NCBI GenBank assembly: GCA_964408455.1
Contig: CAYOZN010000003.1
Span: 62,001 to 126,000, forward strand
Direction: 5' to 3'
DNA length: 64,000 nt
From: CAYOZN01 sp964408455
GTDB taxonomy: Bacteria > Planctomycetota > Phycisphaerae > UBA1845 > UTPLA1
Below are positions 16,133 through 24,709 of this stretch, piece after piece (positions within the stretch are counted from its first letter, which is position 1; each line of letters starts with the position of its first letter). Made by a program: the position numbers and the translations under genes. The notes under the pieces are model-generated. The model did no database searches. It saw only the letters and a program-made list of their open reading frames with translations, and was not told the origin of the DNA.

Positions 16133-16942
16133 ATGAACCGTCACGCCAGTCGATGCGTCGCCTGTTGCCGGTATTGTGTCAGACTGTCGAGTGCGAGTCT
16201 CGTCGTCTGCATCGCCCTCGTGGTGTCGGCGGGTTGTGCCGACGATGGCTTTCGTCTGCCGGATCCGGCCGTGCGATACATCGCATTCGGCGACTCGGCC
16301 ACCGAGGGACCCGCCGATCGCGACTATCCCGAATTCCTGCGCGAGCGGCTGAGCAAACCGCCCGAGACCTTTGCCGTCGAGGGCCGCGGCGGCGAAACCG
16401 CCGAGGAAGGCGCCGATCGGCTCGAGGCTTATCTCGAACAGGGCCTGTTTCCCAATGCTCACACGCTCTTCTACTGGGAAGGCGCCGCGGGACTGATCGA
16501 TTTTCTTCAGGAGAATGATCCATTTCTGGCCTTTTCGCCCAACGACAGCGCCTATCCCCATTCTGCCGCGCTCGACAACCGGCTCGATCGGATTCAGGCG
16601 GCCGTCGAGCGCTCGCTCGCCGCCGGCCGCGACGCCGGCCTCACCGTCTATGCAGCGACGTATTTCTTCCTGCCGTCGGGCAGCTTCGACTGCGATCCGC
16701 TGTTTCTGGATGTGCTCTTGCCCGGCCAGTCGGTGAATGCCAACGAGTACGTGGCGATGCTTAACGATCGCATCCGTGCCGCCGCGGCGGCACAAGGCGC
16801 CATCCTGGTCGACGTGGCGACGCTCGATGCCGATCTTCGAGCCGATGAGGACGCCAACTACGAGAACTGCACGCATCTCAGCGCCGAAGGCAACGAAATC
16901 GTCGCGGAATTGTGGTACGAAGTGACGCTGGCAAATCAATAG
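16133..16942 (+). CDS. SGNH/GDSL-family lipoprotein hydrolase
   Basis: A 269-residue exported protein with a lipoprotein-like signal (ALVVSAGCADDG). Block I is FGDSATEGPADRDYP (nucleophile Ser in GDS), and block V is NCTHLSAEGNEI (the His, but with Thr where the catalytic Asp of DxxH usually sits). The predicted activity is an esterase or acyl hydrolase anchored to the membrane. The gene stands alone. A long frame on the opposite strand over the same bases was rejected. Confidence 0.8.
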   Translation: MNRHASRCVACCRYCVRLSSASLVVCIALVVSAGCADDGFRLPDPAVRYIAFGDSATEGPADRDYPEFLRERLSKPPETFAVEGRGGETAEEGADRLEAYLEQGLFPNAHTLFYWEGAAGLIDFLQENDPFLAFSPNDSAYPHSAALDNRLDRIQAAVERSLAAGRDAGLTVYAATYFFLPSGSFDCDPLFLDVLLPGQSVNANEYVAMLNDRIRAAAAAQGAILVDVATLDADLRADEDANYENCTHLSAEGNEIVAELWYEVTLANQ

Positions 16943-16990
16943 ACAGGCATACTCGAAACGCCGAGTACCGGCGCCATGGCCGGCGTGAGC

Positions 16991-17007
16991 CACTGCTTCA
17001 AGCAGTG
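16991..17007. repeat. Dispersed palindrome CACTGCTT-C-AAGCAGTG
   Basis: A perfect 8-bp inverted repeat around one base, lying between the convergent GDSL and rpiB genes. The same core is present three times in tandem at 41035-41115 and as a variant inside the glycosyltransferase gene at 44663-44738. Confidence 0.9.
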
Positions 17008-17031
17008 CGAAGGCGAATCGTCACCCACCGG

Positions 17032-17484
17032 TTACGGCTGGCACTGCCGCTTCTCGATCTCCCCGATCTTTTCGATTCGCTTCTGGTGGCGGCCGCCCTC
17101 GAACTCGGTCTTCAGCCACGCCTCGACGATGCGCCGCATCAGCGCATCCCCCACCAGGTCCGCCGGCAGGCAGAGCATGTTCGAGTTGTTGTGCCGCCGC
17201 GACATCTCCGCCGTCAACTCGTCGTGGCAAAGCGCAGCCCGAATGCCGTGCAGCTTGTTGGCGGTGATCGACATGCCGATGCCGGTGCCGCAGAAGAGAA
17301 TGCCGCGTTCGCACGAGCCGCTCTGCACCGCGTGGGCGGCGGCGAAGGCGGGATCGGGATAGTCCATCGACTTGCTCGAATCCGTCCCGTAGTCCACGAT
17401 CTCGACGCCCGCCTGCTTCAGCATCTCGACGATGCGCGCCTTGGCCTCGAAACCCCGGTGGTCGGCTCCCAGCGCAATTTTCAT
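17032..17484 (-). CDS. rpiB: Ribose-5-phosphate isomerase B
   Basis: A 150-residue RpiB/LacAB-family isomerase that interconverts ribose 5-phosphate and ribulose 5-phosphate. MKIALGADHRGFEAK contains the phosphate-binding DHRG, and FCGTGIGMSITANK contains the catalytic Cys and GTGIG loop; HNNSNMLCLPA is also conserved. Length is normal. The ATG overlaps the stop of the upstream Sua5/phosphatase gene by 4 bases (ATGA), so the two are translationally coupled. Confidence 0.93.
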   Translation of the reverse strand: MKIALGADHRGFEAKARIVEMLKQAGVEIVDYGTDSSKSMDYPDPAFAAAHAVQSGSCERGILFCGTGIGMSITANKLHGIRAALCHDELTAEMSRRHNNSNMLCLPADLVGDALMRRIVEAWLKTEFEGGRHQKRIEKIGEIEKRQCQP

Positions 17485-18605
17485 GACAGCACCTCTTCCA
17501 GCACCTGCGCCAGCGCCGTCTCGATCTGCGCTGCCGCCCGCTCGTATTCTTCCATCGGACCACCCACGGGGTCCGGTACGTCGCGATCGCGGTCCAGCAG
17601 CCGTGCCTTCGCCGCGTCGGCCGCCGAGATCATGCGGATTGTATCCAGATGCGACCGGGCCATGGGATAGATAAAGTCGGCGGTAAAGACCAGCTCCGGC
17701 GTGAGGATTCGCGGGGCGTGGCCCGAAATATCGATCCCCCGCCGCCGGCACACCTCCACCGCCTCGGCCGCCGCCCGTCCGCCGCCGTAGGCCCCCGTCC
17801 CCGCCGAGGCGATGACGACGCCATGCTCGGGCAATTCGTCCGGACGAACGCCCAGCCGCGCGGCCACCATCTGCGAAAACAGCCCCTCCGCCATCGGCGA
17901 GCGGCACGTATTCCCGGAGCACACGAACAGCACGTTCAGCGTCGCCAGCCGCCGGATCGTCCGCTCGTCCCAGACGCCGGGCCGCACGACTTCGTAATCG
18001 CTGTCCGCCAGCCGGACGATGGTGCTCGCCTTGCGGTGGCGCGTCAGCCCGGCATCCAGGATCACGTCGATCTGGTCGCCCAGCTCGGCCACGATGCGAT
18101 CGGCCTCCACCGGCGGCGCTTCGCCGGCGGCATTGGCGCTCGAGGCGATCACCGGCACCCCGGCGCCGCTCAAAAGTGCCATTGCAACGGCATGATCCGG
18201 GCAGCGCAGCCCCACGGTGCCGTCGCGATAGATCGACTCGGCCCCCGCGGCGCTCAGTTGCCTGTGAATCGGCGCCGCGGCCGGGTCCGCCACCGGGCAG
18301 ATCAGCGTCAACGGCCCCGGCCAGGCCTTGCGCACCAGGCGCCGGCCCAATGTGCTCAGCTCCGGCACGTACCCGGCAACGCCCTCCCGCGAACCGAGAT
18401 GGACCGTGAACGGCCGGTCGGCGTCCCGCCCCTTGACGGCCCGCAGCCGCTCCACGCTCTCGCCGATGGCGGCGTTGGCGGCCAGGCCATAGACCGTCTC
18501 GGTGGGAAAGGCCACCAGCTGACCGCGCACGAGCGCCTCGACGGCGCGCACGATCTCCGGCGCGTCTGCCGTCTGTGGCGATATCGAAAGGAGTTCGGCC
18601 ATCAT
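17481..18605 (-). CDS. Fusion of TsaC/Sua5 threonylcarbamoyl-AMP synthase and a YwlE-like phosphatase
   Basis: A 374-residue two-domain protein. The N-terminal YrdC/Sua5 domain (about 1-215) makes threonylcarbamoyl-AMP for the tRNA t6A37 modification; KGRDADRPF and SSANAAGEAPP are its KxR and SxN elements. The C-terminal low-molecular-weight phosphatase domain (about 222-374) has the P-loop CSGNTCRSPMAE with nucleophile Cys229. The Thr at the position of YwlE Thr11 (residue 233) is the hallmark of protein-arginine phosphatases, while tyrosine phosphatases usually have Ile. The general acid Asp is in RDVPDPVGG. In Bacillus subtilis the separate genes ywlC, ywlE and ywlF (rpiB) lie in this order. 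The ATG at 18605 has GGAG 9-10 nt upstream. Confidence 0.88.
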   Translation of the reverse strand: MMAELLSISPQTADAPEIVRAVEALVRGQLVAFPTETVYGLAANAAIGESVERLRAVKGRDADRPFTVHLGSREGVAGYVPELSTLGRRLVRKAWPGPLTLICPVADPAAAPIHRQLSAAGAESIYRDGTVGLRCPDHAVAMALLSGAGVPVIASSANAAGEAPPVEADRIVAELGDQIDVILDAGLTRHRKASTIVRLADSDYEVVRPGVWDERTIRRLATLNVLFVCSGNTCRSPMAEGLFSQMVAARLGVRPDELPEHGVVIASAGTGAYGGGRAAAEAVEVCRRRGIDISGHAPRILTPELVFTADFIYPMARSHLDTIRMISAADAAKARLLDRDRDVPDPVGGPMEEYERAAAQIETALAQVLEEVLS

Positions 18606-18724
18606 GCGGGGCTTCTCCGGTCGGATTATGGGTGTGTGAACCGGAGGTGTCAACAAAACGTGCGTGCGCCGCTGCGCCGCAGCGCACGCGAGGCCGGCGG
18701 TGCAGCGCTATCCGTGCATTCCCC

Positions 18725-18730
18725 TATAAT
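18725..18730 (+). promoter_or_regulatory. -10 box TATAAT upstream of the cysteine desulfurase
   Basis: A perfect TATAAT, 8 nt before the GTG start at 18739, with no Shine-Dalgarno between them. It fits a leaderless start. The -35 region is weak. Confidence 0.5.
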
Positions 18731-18738
18731 GCCGCAAC

Positions 18739-19902
18739 GTGAACGCGGTCTATCTCGACAATAATGCCAGCACGCGCGTCTGCGATGAAGCCGTCGAGGC
18801 AATGCTGCCGTTCTACTCTCGCGACTTTGCAAATCCCTCAAGCCAACACGCCATGGGACAGTCCGCGCGGGCCGCCGTCGACGAGGCCCGCCGGCGCGTC
18901 GCCGGGCTCATCGGGGCTCGGCCCGCCGAGATCGTCTTCACCTCGGGCGGCACCGAGGCCGACAACCTCGCGATACTCGGCGTCCTGCGGGCAAATCCCG
19001 CGAAAAAGCACCTGATTGTCTCGGCCGTGGAGCACGCCGCCGTCTTCGATCTGGCTCGCAGGCTGGAAGGCGACGGTCTTCGCGTTTCGCGCGTGCCGGT
19101 CGATGGGCAGGGCCGGCTCGATCTGGCCGCATTGAGGCAGCTCTGTGCCGCCGGTGATGCCGCCCTGGTCAGCGTCATGCACGCCAACAACGAGACCGGC
19201 GTCATTTTCCCGGTCGAGGAGATTGCCGGGATCGCCCACGCCGGCGCCGCCCTGCTGCATGCCGATGCGGCGCAGTCGGCCGGGCGCTTTGCCATCGACG
19301 CGGGCGCCATTGGTGTCGATCTGTTGACACTATCTTCCCACAAGATGCACGGCCCCAAGGGCGCCGGCGCGCTTTATGTTCGCGCAGGCACGCGCATCAG
19401 CGGCGTCGCCGCCGGAGGTCATCAGGAGCGCGATCTGCGCCCGGGCACCGAGAACGTGCCGGCGATCGTCGGCTTCGGCGCCGCGGCCCGCGTCGCGCGC
19501 GAACGCCTCGATCGCGATGTGCCGCGCATCGCCGCCCTGCGAGATTCGTTCGAGCGCCGGATGACCGCCTGCATTCCAGGTGCCAAAGTTCTGGCATCCG
19601 CGGCACCGCGCCTGTGCAACACGACCTGCATCGCGTTCGATGGCGTGTCGGCCGAGGCCCTGCTGATCGGCCTCTCGCAGCGCGGCGTCTGCGCCTCGAA
19701 CGGTTCGGCCTGTGCCAGCGGCGCCATGGAGCCGTCGCACGTGCTGGCGGCCATGGGCCTGCCGCGCGCATTGGCCGACGGGGCGGTGCGATTCAGCCTG
19801 TCGCGCGAAACGACCGAACAGGAGCTGGACGATGCGCGCCGGGCCGTCGTCGAAGTGCTGTTGAGGATTGCGCCCGATCGCGTGAACAAGGATTCGGCGT
19901 GA
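18739..19902 (+). CDS. Cysteine desulfurase (NifS/IscS family)
   Basis: A 387-residue PLP enzyme that removes sulfur from cysteine for Fe-S cluster or thio-modification pathways. Visible elements are YLDNNASTRVCDEAVEAMLP, TSGGTEADN, HANNETG, DAAQSAG, SSHKMHGPKG (PLP Lys) and SNGSACASGAMEPSHVL (catalytic Cys in SACASG). Length is typical of group I enzymes. It begins with GTG at 18739 and is divergent from the Sua5/phosphatase fusion. No scaffold protein or tRNA thiolase (mnmA) is next to it, so its acceptor is unknown. Confidence 0.9.
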   Translation: MNAVYLDNNASTRVCDEAVEAMLPFYSRDFANPSSQHAMGQSARAAVDEARRRVAGLIGARPAEIVFTSGGTEADNLAILGVLRANPAKKHLIVSAVEHAAVFDLARRLEGDGLRVSRVPVDGQGRLDLAALRQLCAAGDAALVSVMHANNETGVIFPVEEIAGIAHAGAALLHADAAQSAGRFAIDAGAIGVDLLTLSSHKMHGPKGAGALYVRAGTRISGVAAGGHQERDLRPGTENVPAIVGFGAAARVARERLDRDVPRIAALRDSFERRMTACIPGAKVLASAAPRLCNTTCIAFDGVSAEALLIGLSQRGVCASNGSACASGAMEPSHVLAAMGLPRALADGAVRFSLSRETTEQELDDARRAVVEVLLRIAPDRVNKDSA

Positions 19903-20015
19903 AAAGAGAGTGGATCCGGCCGGCGCGGCCGTCGGCAAGGGGCCGTGCGCCGCCCCGGCACTCCCGCGGCGTTGCGCCGTATCAAGAATCAGCCCGATCC
20001 GGTCGGCCCGGCCGT

Positions 20016-20171
20016 TCATCGAAACATCTGAGCGTCGACAAACAGCAGCATGGCGGCAATGGCCACTGCCATGCCTACCATGTAAATCGCCAGCCGCATG
20101 TCGGTGACATTTCGCAGCCAGCGGCCGAGACGGCCTTCATCCGGCAAGAAGTTGGGGGCTTCGCCTGCCAT
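20016..20171 (-). CDS. Small single-span membrane protein, 51 residues
   Basis: The frame starts at an ATG with GAGGAG 7 nt upstream, an unusually good site for this window. The N-terminal part (AGEAPNFLPDEGRLGRWLRN) is polar and the C-terminal part (LAIYMVGMAVAIAAMLLFVD) is a clear membrane helix ending QMFR. No family is recognised. It is convergent with the cysteine desulfurase. The ribosome binding site and the clean helix support a real small protein, but the evidence is limited. Confidence 0.5.
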   Translation of the reverse strand: MAGEAPNFLPDEGRLGRWLRNVTDMRLAIYMVGMAVAIAAMLLFVDAQMFR

Positions 20172-20348
20172 CGCACCACTCCTCGCTGGGCCCGACACCC
20201 TGCGCTTGATATCGGCAATGACACCCCTTCGGCCGTGTCAGAAAAGTCCTATAAAGCAGCCGATTCCAGCGCGCAACGTCATCTTTCGCAAAAACTTGAC
20301 GCTGGACACGCCGCTCCGCCGCGCCGGAAGTCCTTGCTCCCGCTTGGA

Positions 20349-20377
20349 TTGCGAATCCTAACACCATACCCCATAAT
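20349..20377 (+). promoter_or_regulatory. Promoter of the methylisocitrate lyase gene
   Basis: TTGCGA (20349-20354), 17 bp, CATAAT (20372-20377), then 9 nt to the ATG at 20387. There is no room for a normal Shine-Dalgarno, which suggests a leaderless or very short-leader transcript. Confidence 0.55.
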
Positions 20378-20386
20378 CCCTCCGCC

Positions 20387-21256
20387 ATGGCAAATTCCCG
20401 CCATCAGGTGCTCCGCCGGCTGATCGCCGAAAAGACCGTGCAAATCCCGGGCGCATTCAACGCCCTGACCGCACGTGCCATCGAAAAGGCCGGTTTCGAG
20501 GCCGTCTATGTCTCGGGTGCCGGTCTGGCCAATGCCGTCTATGGCGTGCCCGACGTCGGCCTGACGACCCTGACCGAGGCAATCGCCCATGCCCGGGCCA
20601 TCTGTTCGGCCGTCACCATCCCGGTCATCAGCGACGCGGACACCGGCTTCGGCGATGCCATCAACGCCGCACGAACCGTGGCCGAGTTCGAGGCCGCCGG
20701 CGTATCGGCGATTCACATCGAAGACCAGGTGCTCCCCAAGAAGTGCGGCCATCTCGACGGCAAGGAGCTGATCTCCGCCGAGGACATGGCCGCCAAGCTT
20801 CGCGCCGCAAGGGCCGCCCGTTCGGACGACGACTTCATGATCATCGCCCGCACCGATGCCCGCGGCGTGACCAGCATGCACGACGCGATCGATCGGGCCA
20901 AGCGCTATCTCGACGCCGGCGCCGATGCGATCTTTCCGGAGGCGATGCAATCGGCCGAAGAGCTGGCGATCTTCGCGGAGCGCGTCCAGGCGCCGCTGCT
21001 GGCAAACATGACTGAATTCGGCAAAACGCCGCTGTTGCCGCTGGCGGAGTTGCAGCGACTGGGCTATCGCATGGTGATCTATCCGCAGACATGCCTGCGC
21101 GTCGCCTTTGCCGCCATCACGCAGTTACTCGTCGATTTGAAGGCCACGGGCGACCAGCGCGGCTGGCTCGATCGCATGCAGTCGCGCAAGGAGCTGTACG
21201 AACTGCTGGACTATGATGGATTGGACCGCATCGATCGCGCGGCCCAGGGCCAGTAG
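20387..21256 (+). CDS. prpB: Methylisocitrate lyase / isocitrate lyase family enzyme
   Basis: A 289-residue PEP-mutase/isocitrate lyase superfamily enzyme. PrpB cleaves 2-methylisocitrate to pyruvate and succinate. Signatures are YVSGAGLANAVYGVPD, DADTGFGDAINA (Mg ligands), HIEDQVLPKKCGHL (catalytic KKCGH) and ARTDARG. Length matches PrpB (about 290) rather than isocitrate lyase proper (about 430). The next gene on the same strand, 91 bp away, is a citrate/methylcitrate synthase, supporting a propionate role. No methylcitrate dehydratase is present here. Oxaloacetate decarboxylase-like specificity remains an alternative. Confidence 0.85.
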   Translation: MANSRHQVLRRLIAEKTVQIPGAFNALTARAIEKAGFEAVYVSGAGLANAVYGVPDVGLTTLTEAIAHARAICSAVTIPVISDADTGFGDAINAARTVAEFEAAGVSAIHIEDQVLPKKCGHLDGKELISAEDMAAKLRAARAARSDDDFMIIARTDARGVTSMHDAIDRAKRYLDAGADAIFPEAMQSAEELAIFAERVQAPLLANMTEFGKTPLLPLAELQRLGYRMVIYPQTCLRVAFAAITQLLVDLKATGDQRGWLDRMQSRKELYELLDYDGLDRIDRAAQGQ

Positions 21257-21347
21257 CAATGCCGCCCGTCGCCGATTGGTGGCGGGGCCGGAAGTACGCA
21301 GAACAAGCCTGCCGGCTGTCGACCGCCGGCGACATGGAGTTGGCACC

Positions 21348-22490
21348 ATGAGCGACACCAAGGCGCCTGCCGGGCTGGCCGGCATCGTGGCGGGCCAGAC
21401 GGCCGTCGGCGAAGTCACGCAGACCAGCCTGCGCTATCGCGGTTATGACATCGGCGATCTGGCCGAACACGCCACCTTCGACGAAGTGGCCTACCTGCTC
21501 CTGCATGGCGAACTTCCCGGCCGCGCCGAGCTCGATGCTTTCCGCCGCCGCGTGCAGGCCGCCATGGCTCTGCCCGATCCCGTCCGCTCGGCGCTCGACA
21601 GCATTCCGGCTTCGGTGCCGCCCATGGACATGCTGCGTACCGCGGTGTCGCTGCTGGGGCACTTCGATCCCGATGCGCAGGACAACCGCCCGGAGGCCAA
21701 CCGCCGCAAGAGCGAGCGGCTGCTCGGCCAGATCGCCGCGACCATCGGCCACTGGTCGGTCCGCGTAGGCGGCGTGCCCTGGTACACCATTCAGCCGCAG
21801 GCCACCCACGGCGCAAACCTGTTGGGACTGATCCTCGGCCGCGAGCCCAGCAAGCTTGCCGGGCGCATCATGGATGGCACCCTCGTCCTTTATGCCGAGC
21901 ACGAGTTCAACGCCAGCACCTTCACCGCCCGGACCGTCGCCAGCACCCTCGCCGACATGCACTCGGCCGTGGCCGCTGCCATCGGCGCCCTCAAGGGGCC
22001 CCTGCACGGCGGCGCCAACGAGGCCGCCATGCACCAGTTCCTCGATATCGGCAAGCCCGAGAATGCCGAGAAGTGGTTCAACGACGTTGACGCCCACAAT
22101 AAGGCACATCCCGACAACAAGCGGCTCATCATGGGCTTCGGCCATCGCGTGTACAAACACGGCGATCATCGCGCCGGCATTCTCCGCAACTGGTCGCTCG
22201 AACTCGCAAAGGAAACCGGCCAGGGCCACTGGATCGACATGGCCGATCGCCTTCAGAAGCTGATGCTGGAGCGAAAGAACATCCACCCCAACACCGACTA
22301 TCCGGCGGCGCATGCCTATTACCAGATGGGCGTGCCGATCCCGTTTTACACGCCGATCTTCGTGGCCTCGCGCGTGAGCGGCTGGTGCGCGCACATCATG
22401 GAGCAGCACGAAAACAACCGGCTGATCCGCCCCACCAGCGAGTATGTCGGCGCGCCCCTGCGCGAAGTCGTGCCGCTGGATCGCCGCTGA
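21348..22490 (+). CDS. Citrate synthase / 2-methylcitrate synthase
   Basis: A 380-residue type I-like citrate synthase that condenses an acyl-CoA with oxaloacetate. Conserved blocks are GLAGIVAGQTAVGEV, LRYRGYDIGDLAEHATFDEV, HEFNASTFTARTVAST, the catalytic His region GPLHGGANEAAM, GFGHRVYKHGDHRA and TDYPAAHAYYQMGVP (catalytic Asp). The short length and the N-terminus starting at APAGLAGIVAG resemble PrpC and citrate synthase 2. Being directly downstream of a PrpB-like lyase favours 2-methylcitrate synthase, but it may also be the only citrate synthase. The start at 21348 removes an unconserved N-terminal extension. Confidence 0.87.
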   Translation: MSDTKAPAGLAGIVAGQTAVGEVTQTSLRYRGYDIGDLAEHATFDEVAYLLLHGELPGRAELDAFRRRVQAAMALPDPVRSALDSIPASVPPMDMLRTAVSLLGHFDPDAQDNRPEANRRKSERLLGQIAATIGHWSVRVGGVPWYTIQPQATHGANLLGLILGREPSKLAGRIMDGTLVLYAEHEFNASTFTARTVASTLADMHSAVAAAIGALKGPLHGGANEAAMHQFLDIGKPENAEKWFNDVDAHNKAHPDNKRLIMGFGHRVYKHGDHRAGILRNWSLELAKETGQGHWIDMADRLQKLMLERKNIHPNTDYPAAHAYYQMGVPIPFYTPIFVASRVSGWCAHIMEQHENNRLIRPTSEYVGAPLREVVPLDRR

Positions 22491-22544
22491 TGCCGATGGC
22501 GGAGCGTACGCGCGAGCGAGTGCGCGATCGCCGCGACAAGAGCC

Positions 22545-23159
22545 ATGGACGTCCTGATCCTCGTCGATCTTCAGAACGATTTTGTGCCCGGCGGCGCGCT
22601 GCCCGTGCCGGAAGGGCACGAAGTCGTGCCCGTCGCCAATCGCCTGCTTCGACGGTTTGACCATGTCGTAGCGACACAGGACTGGCACCCCCCGGATCAC
22701 AGTTCCTTCGCGGCCAATCACCCCGGCGCGAACGCCGGCGATGTCATACAGCTCGACGGCGCAGCCCAGGTGCTCTGGCCCGTGCACTGCGTCCAGGAAA
22801 CGCCCGGCGCCGAGCTGCTGGCGTCGCTCGACGCCAAACGCATTCAGCGCATCTTCAGAAAAGGCACGGACCGCGATGTGGACAGCTACAGCGGGTTTTT
22901 CGACAACCAGCGCCGCAGATCAACCGGACTCGACACTTTCCTGCACGAGTTCGGCGCCACGCGACTCTTCATCATGGGCCTGGCGACGGACTATTGCGTC
23001 AAATACACCGTCCTCGACGCCCTGTCGCTGAACTACGAAACGCATCTGGTGCTGGATGGATGCCGCGCCGTTAATCTCAACCCGGGCGACGGCGCCGCCG
23101 CCGTCGAGGAAATGCGCGGCGCAGGCGCTCGCATCGTCGAGAGCGCGGCACTTCTCTGA
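22545..23159 (+). CDS. pncA: Nicotinamidase
   Basis: A 204-residue isochorismatase-fold amidase that turns nicotinamide into nicotinate for PncB. Catalytic residues are visible: Asp in LVDLQNDFVPGGALPVP, Lys in FRKGTD and Cys in GLATDYCVKYTV. Metal-binding DWHPPDHSSF is present. Length is normal. With pncB-nrtR at 9.4-11.6 kb it completes the nicotinamide branch of NAD salvage. No NrtR-like palindrome was seen upstream, so it may not share that control. Confidence 0.93.
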   Translation: MDVLILVDLQNDFVPGGALPVPEGHEVVPVANRLLRRFDHVVATQDWHPPDHSSFAANHPGANAGDVIQLDGAAQVLWPVHCVQETPGAELLASLDAKRIQRIFRKGTDRDVDSYSGFFDNQRRRSTGLDTFLHEFGATRLFIMGLATDYCVKYTVLDALSLNYETHLVLDGCRAVNLNPGDGAAAVEEMRGAGARIVESAALL

Positions 23160-23166
23160 AAGCCGC

Positions 23167-23733
23167 TCAATTCACCGGCTCTTCCTGCATCAAAGATCGC
23201 GGCCGGAACTCCAAATCTTCAAAGAACCGCTCGCTCGATGTCTCGGGGACCGACATGACATTGCCGGGATCGTCGGAGTGCGAAAACCCAAGCAGATGGC
23301 CCATCTCGTGCGCAGCCGCGTTGGCCACGCCCTGTAGAAAATGCTCGATGCGCGTGCCGCTTGCCGCCTGGCGAATGGTCTCCACGTACACCTCCGCATA
23401 CGCCTCCTTGGCAAAGGCGATCCCCCAGACGCCATCGCCCTCGGTCTGAAAGCTGATGCGATAGGCACACGAGTTGTACTCGGGATCCATCAGGATGAAG
23501 TTGTATCCGTGGGGCGAAAAGTCCTGGATCATTTTCCCGCGGATCAGTTCCTGATGGGCCGGCTCGAGAATAGAGTTTGAAAAATCGAGACACACGGTGG
23601 ACGTGAGGAGCGCCGCCGAAAGCAGATTCACCTGCGGCGCGGGCGCGCCGTCGCACGATACCGCCAGCAGCGAGCCCGTCAGAAACAGGCATGCCCCGCC
23701 AGTTTTCCGGCCGATTTTGCGCGGACCATCCAT
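23167..23733 (-). CDS. Metzincin-type zinc protease lipoprotein (matrixin-like)
   Basis: A 188-residue exported protein. The signal peptide ends in LLAVSC, a good lipobox, so it is probably membrane-anchored. Zinc-binding HEMGHLLGFSH matches the metzincin consensus HExxHxxGxxH, and GNVMS a few residues on is the Met-turn. The N-terminal half (VCLDFSNSILEPAHQELI) has the strand-helix start of small matrixin-type proteases. There is no obvious prodomain or cysteine switch. The gene is convergent with pncA, 7 bp apart. Substrate unknown. Confidence 0.75.
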   Translation of the reverse strand: MDGPRKIGRKTGGACLFLTGSLLAVSCDGAPAPQVNLLSAALLTSTVCLDFSNSILEPAHQELIRGKMIQDFSPHGYNFILMDPEYNSCAYRISFQTEGDGVWGIAFAKEAYAEVYVETIRQAASGTRIEHFLQGVANAAAHEMGHLLGFSHSDDPGNVMSVPETSSERFFEDLEFRPRSLMQEEPVN

Positions 23734-24709
23734 CCCGCTGCCCTTCCCAGATGGCTTGCCGGCCCGATGATCGCACCGGCATTTGGCTGATTGTATCAGC
23801 CGGCCATGTGGCCACGCAGAATTTTCCGCCGCGGCGCCGACAAGTTCAGGCCGGGCCGATTTACGCCGTCGGGGCCCCCGGATTGCGACGCGACCCACCT
23901 TTTCCCGAAGTCGGGAATTTATTCCAGGGCCCGGCGATTTACATTAATGAGGCCAAGCCGGTCGGTGGTTGTGGTGCCGGATACACTCTCACCTTCCCTA
24001 CATTCCGTTTGCGCTGACCCGCGCACACGGTCCGGACACCCCTCAGCCGCGGTCTTGGCCTCAATCCTTTTCTTCGCCATCGTAGATAAGCCGCCCCACG
24101 CCCCCGCTGTCAAGCGAAATGCCCCGCCTTTACACCTGAAATCGCTGTAAGGCATTTCGGCTCCTCATTCCGCGCCCGGTCGGCCAGCGCCGCGGAGGCA
24201 TCGCCGTGCCCGCCAATTTAGGAATAGTGCGTCGCGGCGATTGCCGAGAATAGGATATGGCCGGCAGACAAAACGGCAAAAAGCGCCACGATATCCTCAA
24301 CGGCTTCCATGCCACCGGCCATGGGGACGGCGAGATCTGCAACCACGAAAACCTCGCCGCGATGGTACTCGACGTCGCAGAGGAACGCCGCCTCGCGATG
24401 GTCTCCGCCCTCGCCGCGCTCTTTCGGCATGCCGATGGTCTGGCATCCAGTCATGCGCGCGCCACGACCGCCACGCCGCTGATCCGGTCGCTGGCGAGAA
24501 TTCGCACCTTGTGCAATGGCAAGGCCAGTTGAACGGCGCTGCTACGCAGACGCAATCTGAACGATCGAATCCCGAATCATCGCTGCCGATCCCCCGTTAC
24601 GCAGCTGATCCATTGACTTGCGACCAGGCGGAATCGGCGCGTTCGTCGCGCTGCATTCGGCATCAGGCGATGGTCTGCATATCAGGCGCCGTCGTTGCAT
24701 CCATGCCGT
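23734..24709. other. 976-bp intergenic region, no supported gene
   Basis: Several short frames exist on both strands, none with good codon bias, a ribosome binding site or a recognisable protein. The one structured feature is a hairpin at 24115-24159. Confidence 0.5.
24115..24159. other. Two-part hairpin in a gene-free region
   Basis: CGAAATGCC (24115-24123) pairs perfectly with GGCATTTCG (24151-24159), and TTACA (24130-24134) pairs with TGTAA (24146-24150) just inside it. No T-run follows on either strand, so it is not a standard terminator. It could be part of a small RNA or an operator. Confidence 0.45.

Noticed and set aside
16076..16993. 305-codon minus-strand frame opposite the GDSL lipoprotein
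   Set aside because: The plus strand has a signal peptide and GDS block; the minus frame has no motif.
16991..17007. Bidirectional terminator between the GDSL and rpiB genes
   Set aside because: The position is right, but there is no T-run, and the same palindrome occurs inside a coding gene, so a dispersed repeat is the better description.
23919..24155. Possible small minus-strand gene containing MAKKRIEAKTAAEG
   Set aside because: The N-terminus looks protein-like, but there is no ribosome site and the rest is low-quality sequence.
24257..24532. Possible 91-residue gene in the gene desert
   Set aside because: No ribosome site, no domain and overlapping frames of similar length on the other strand.
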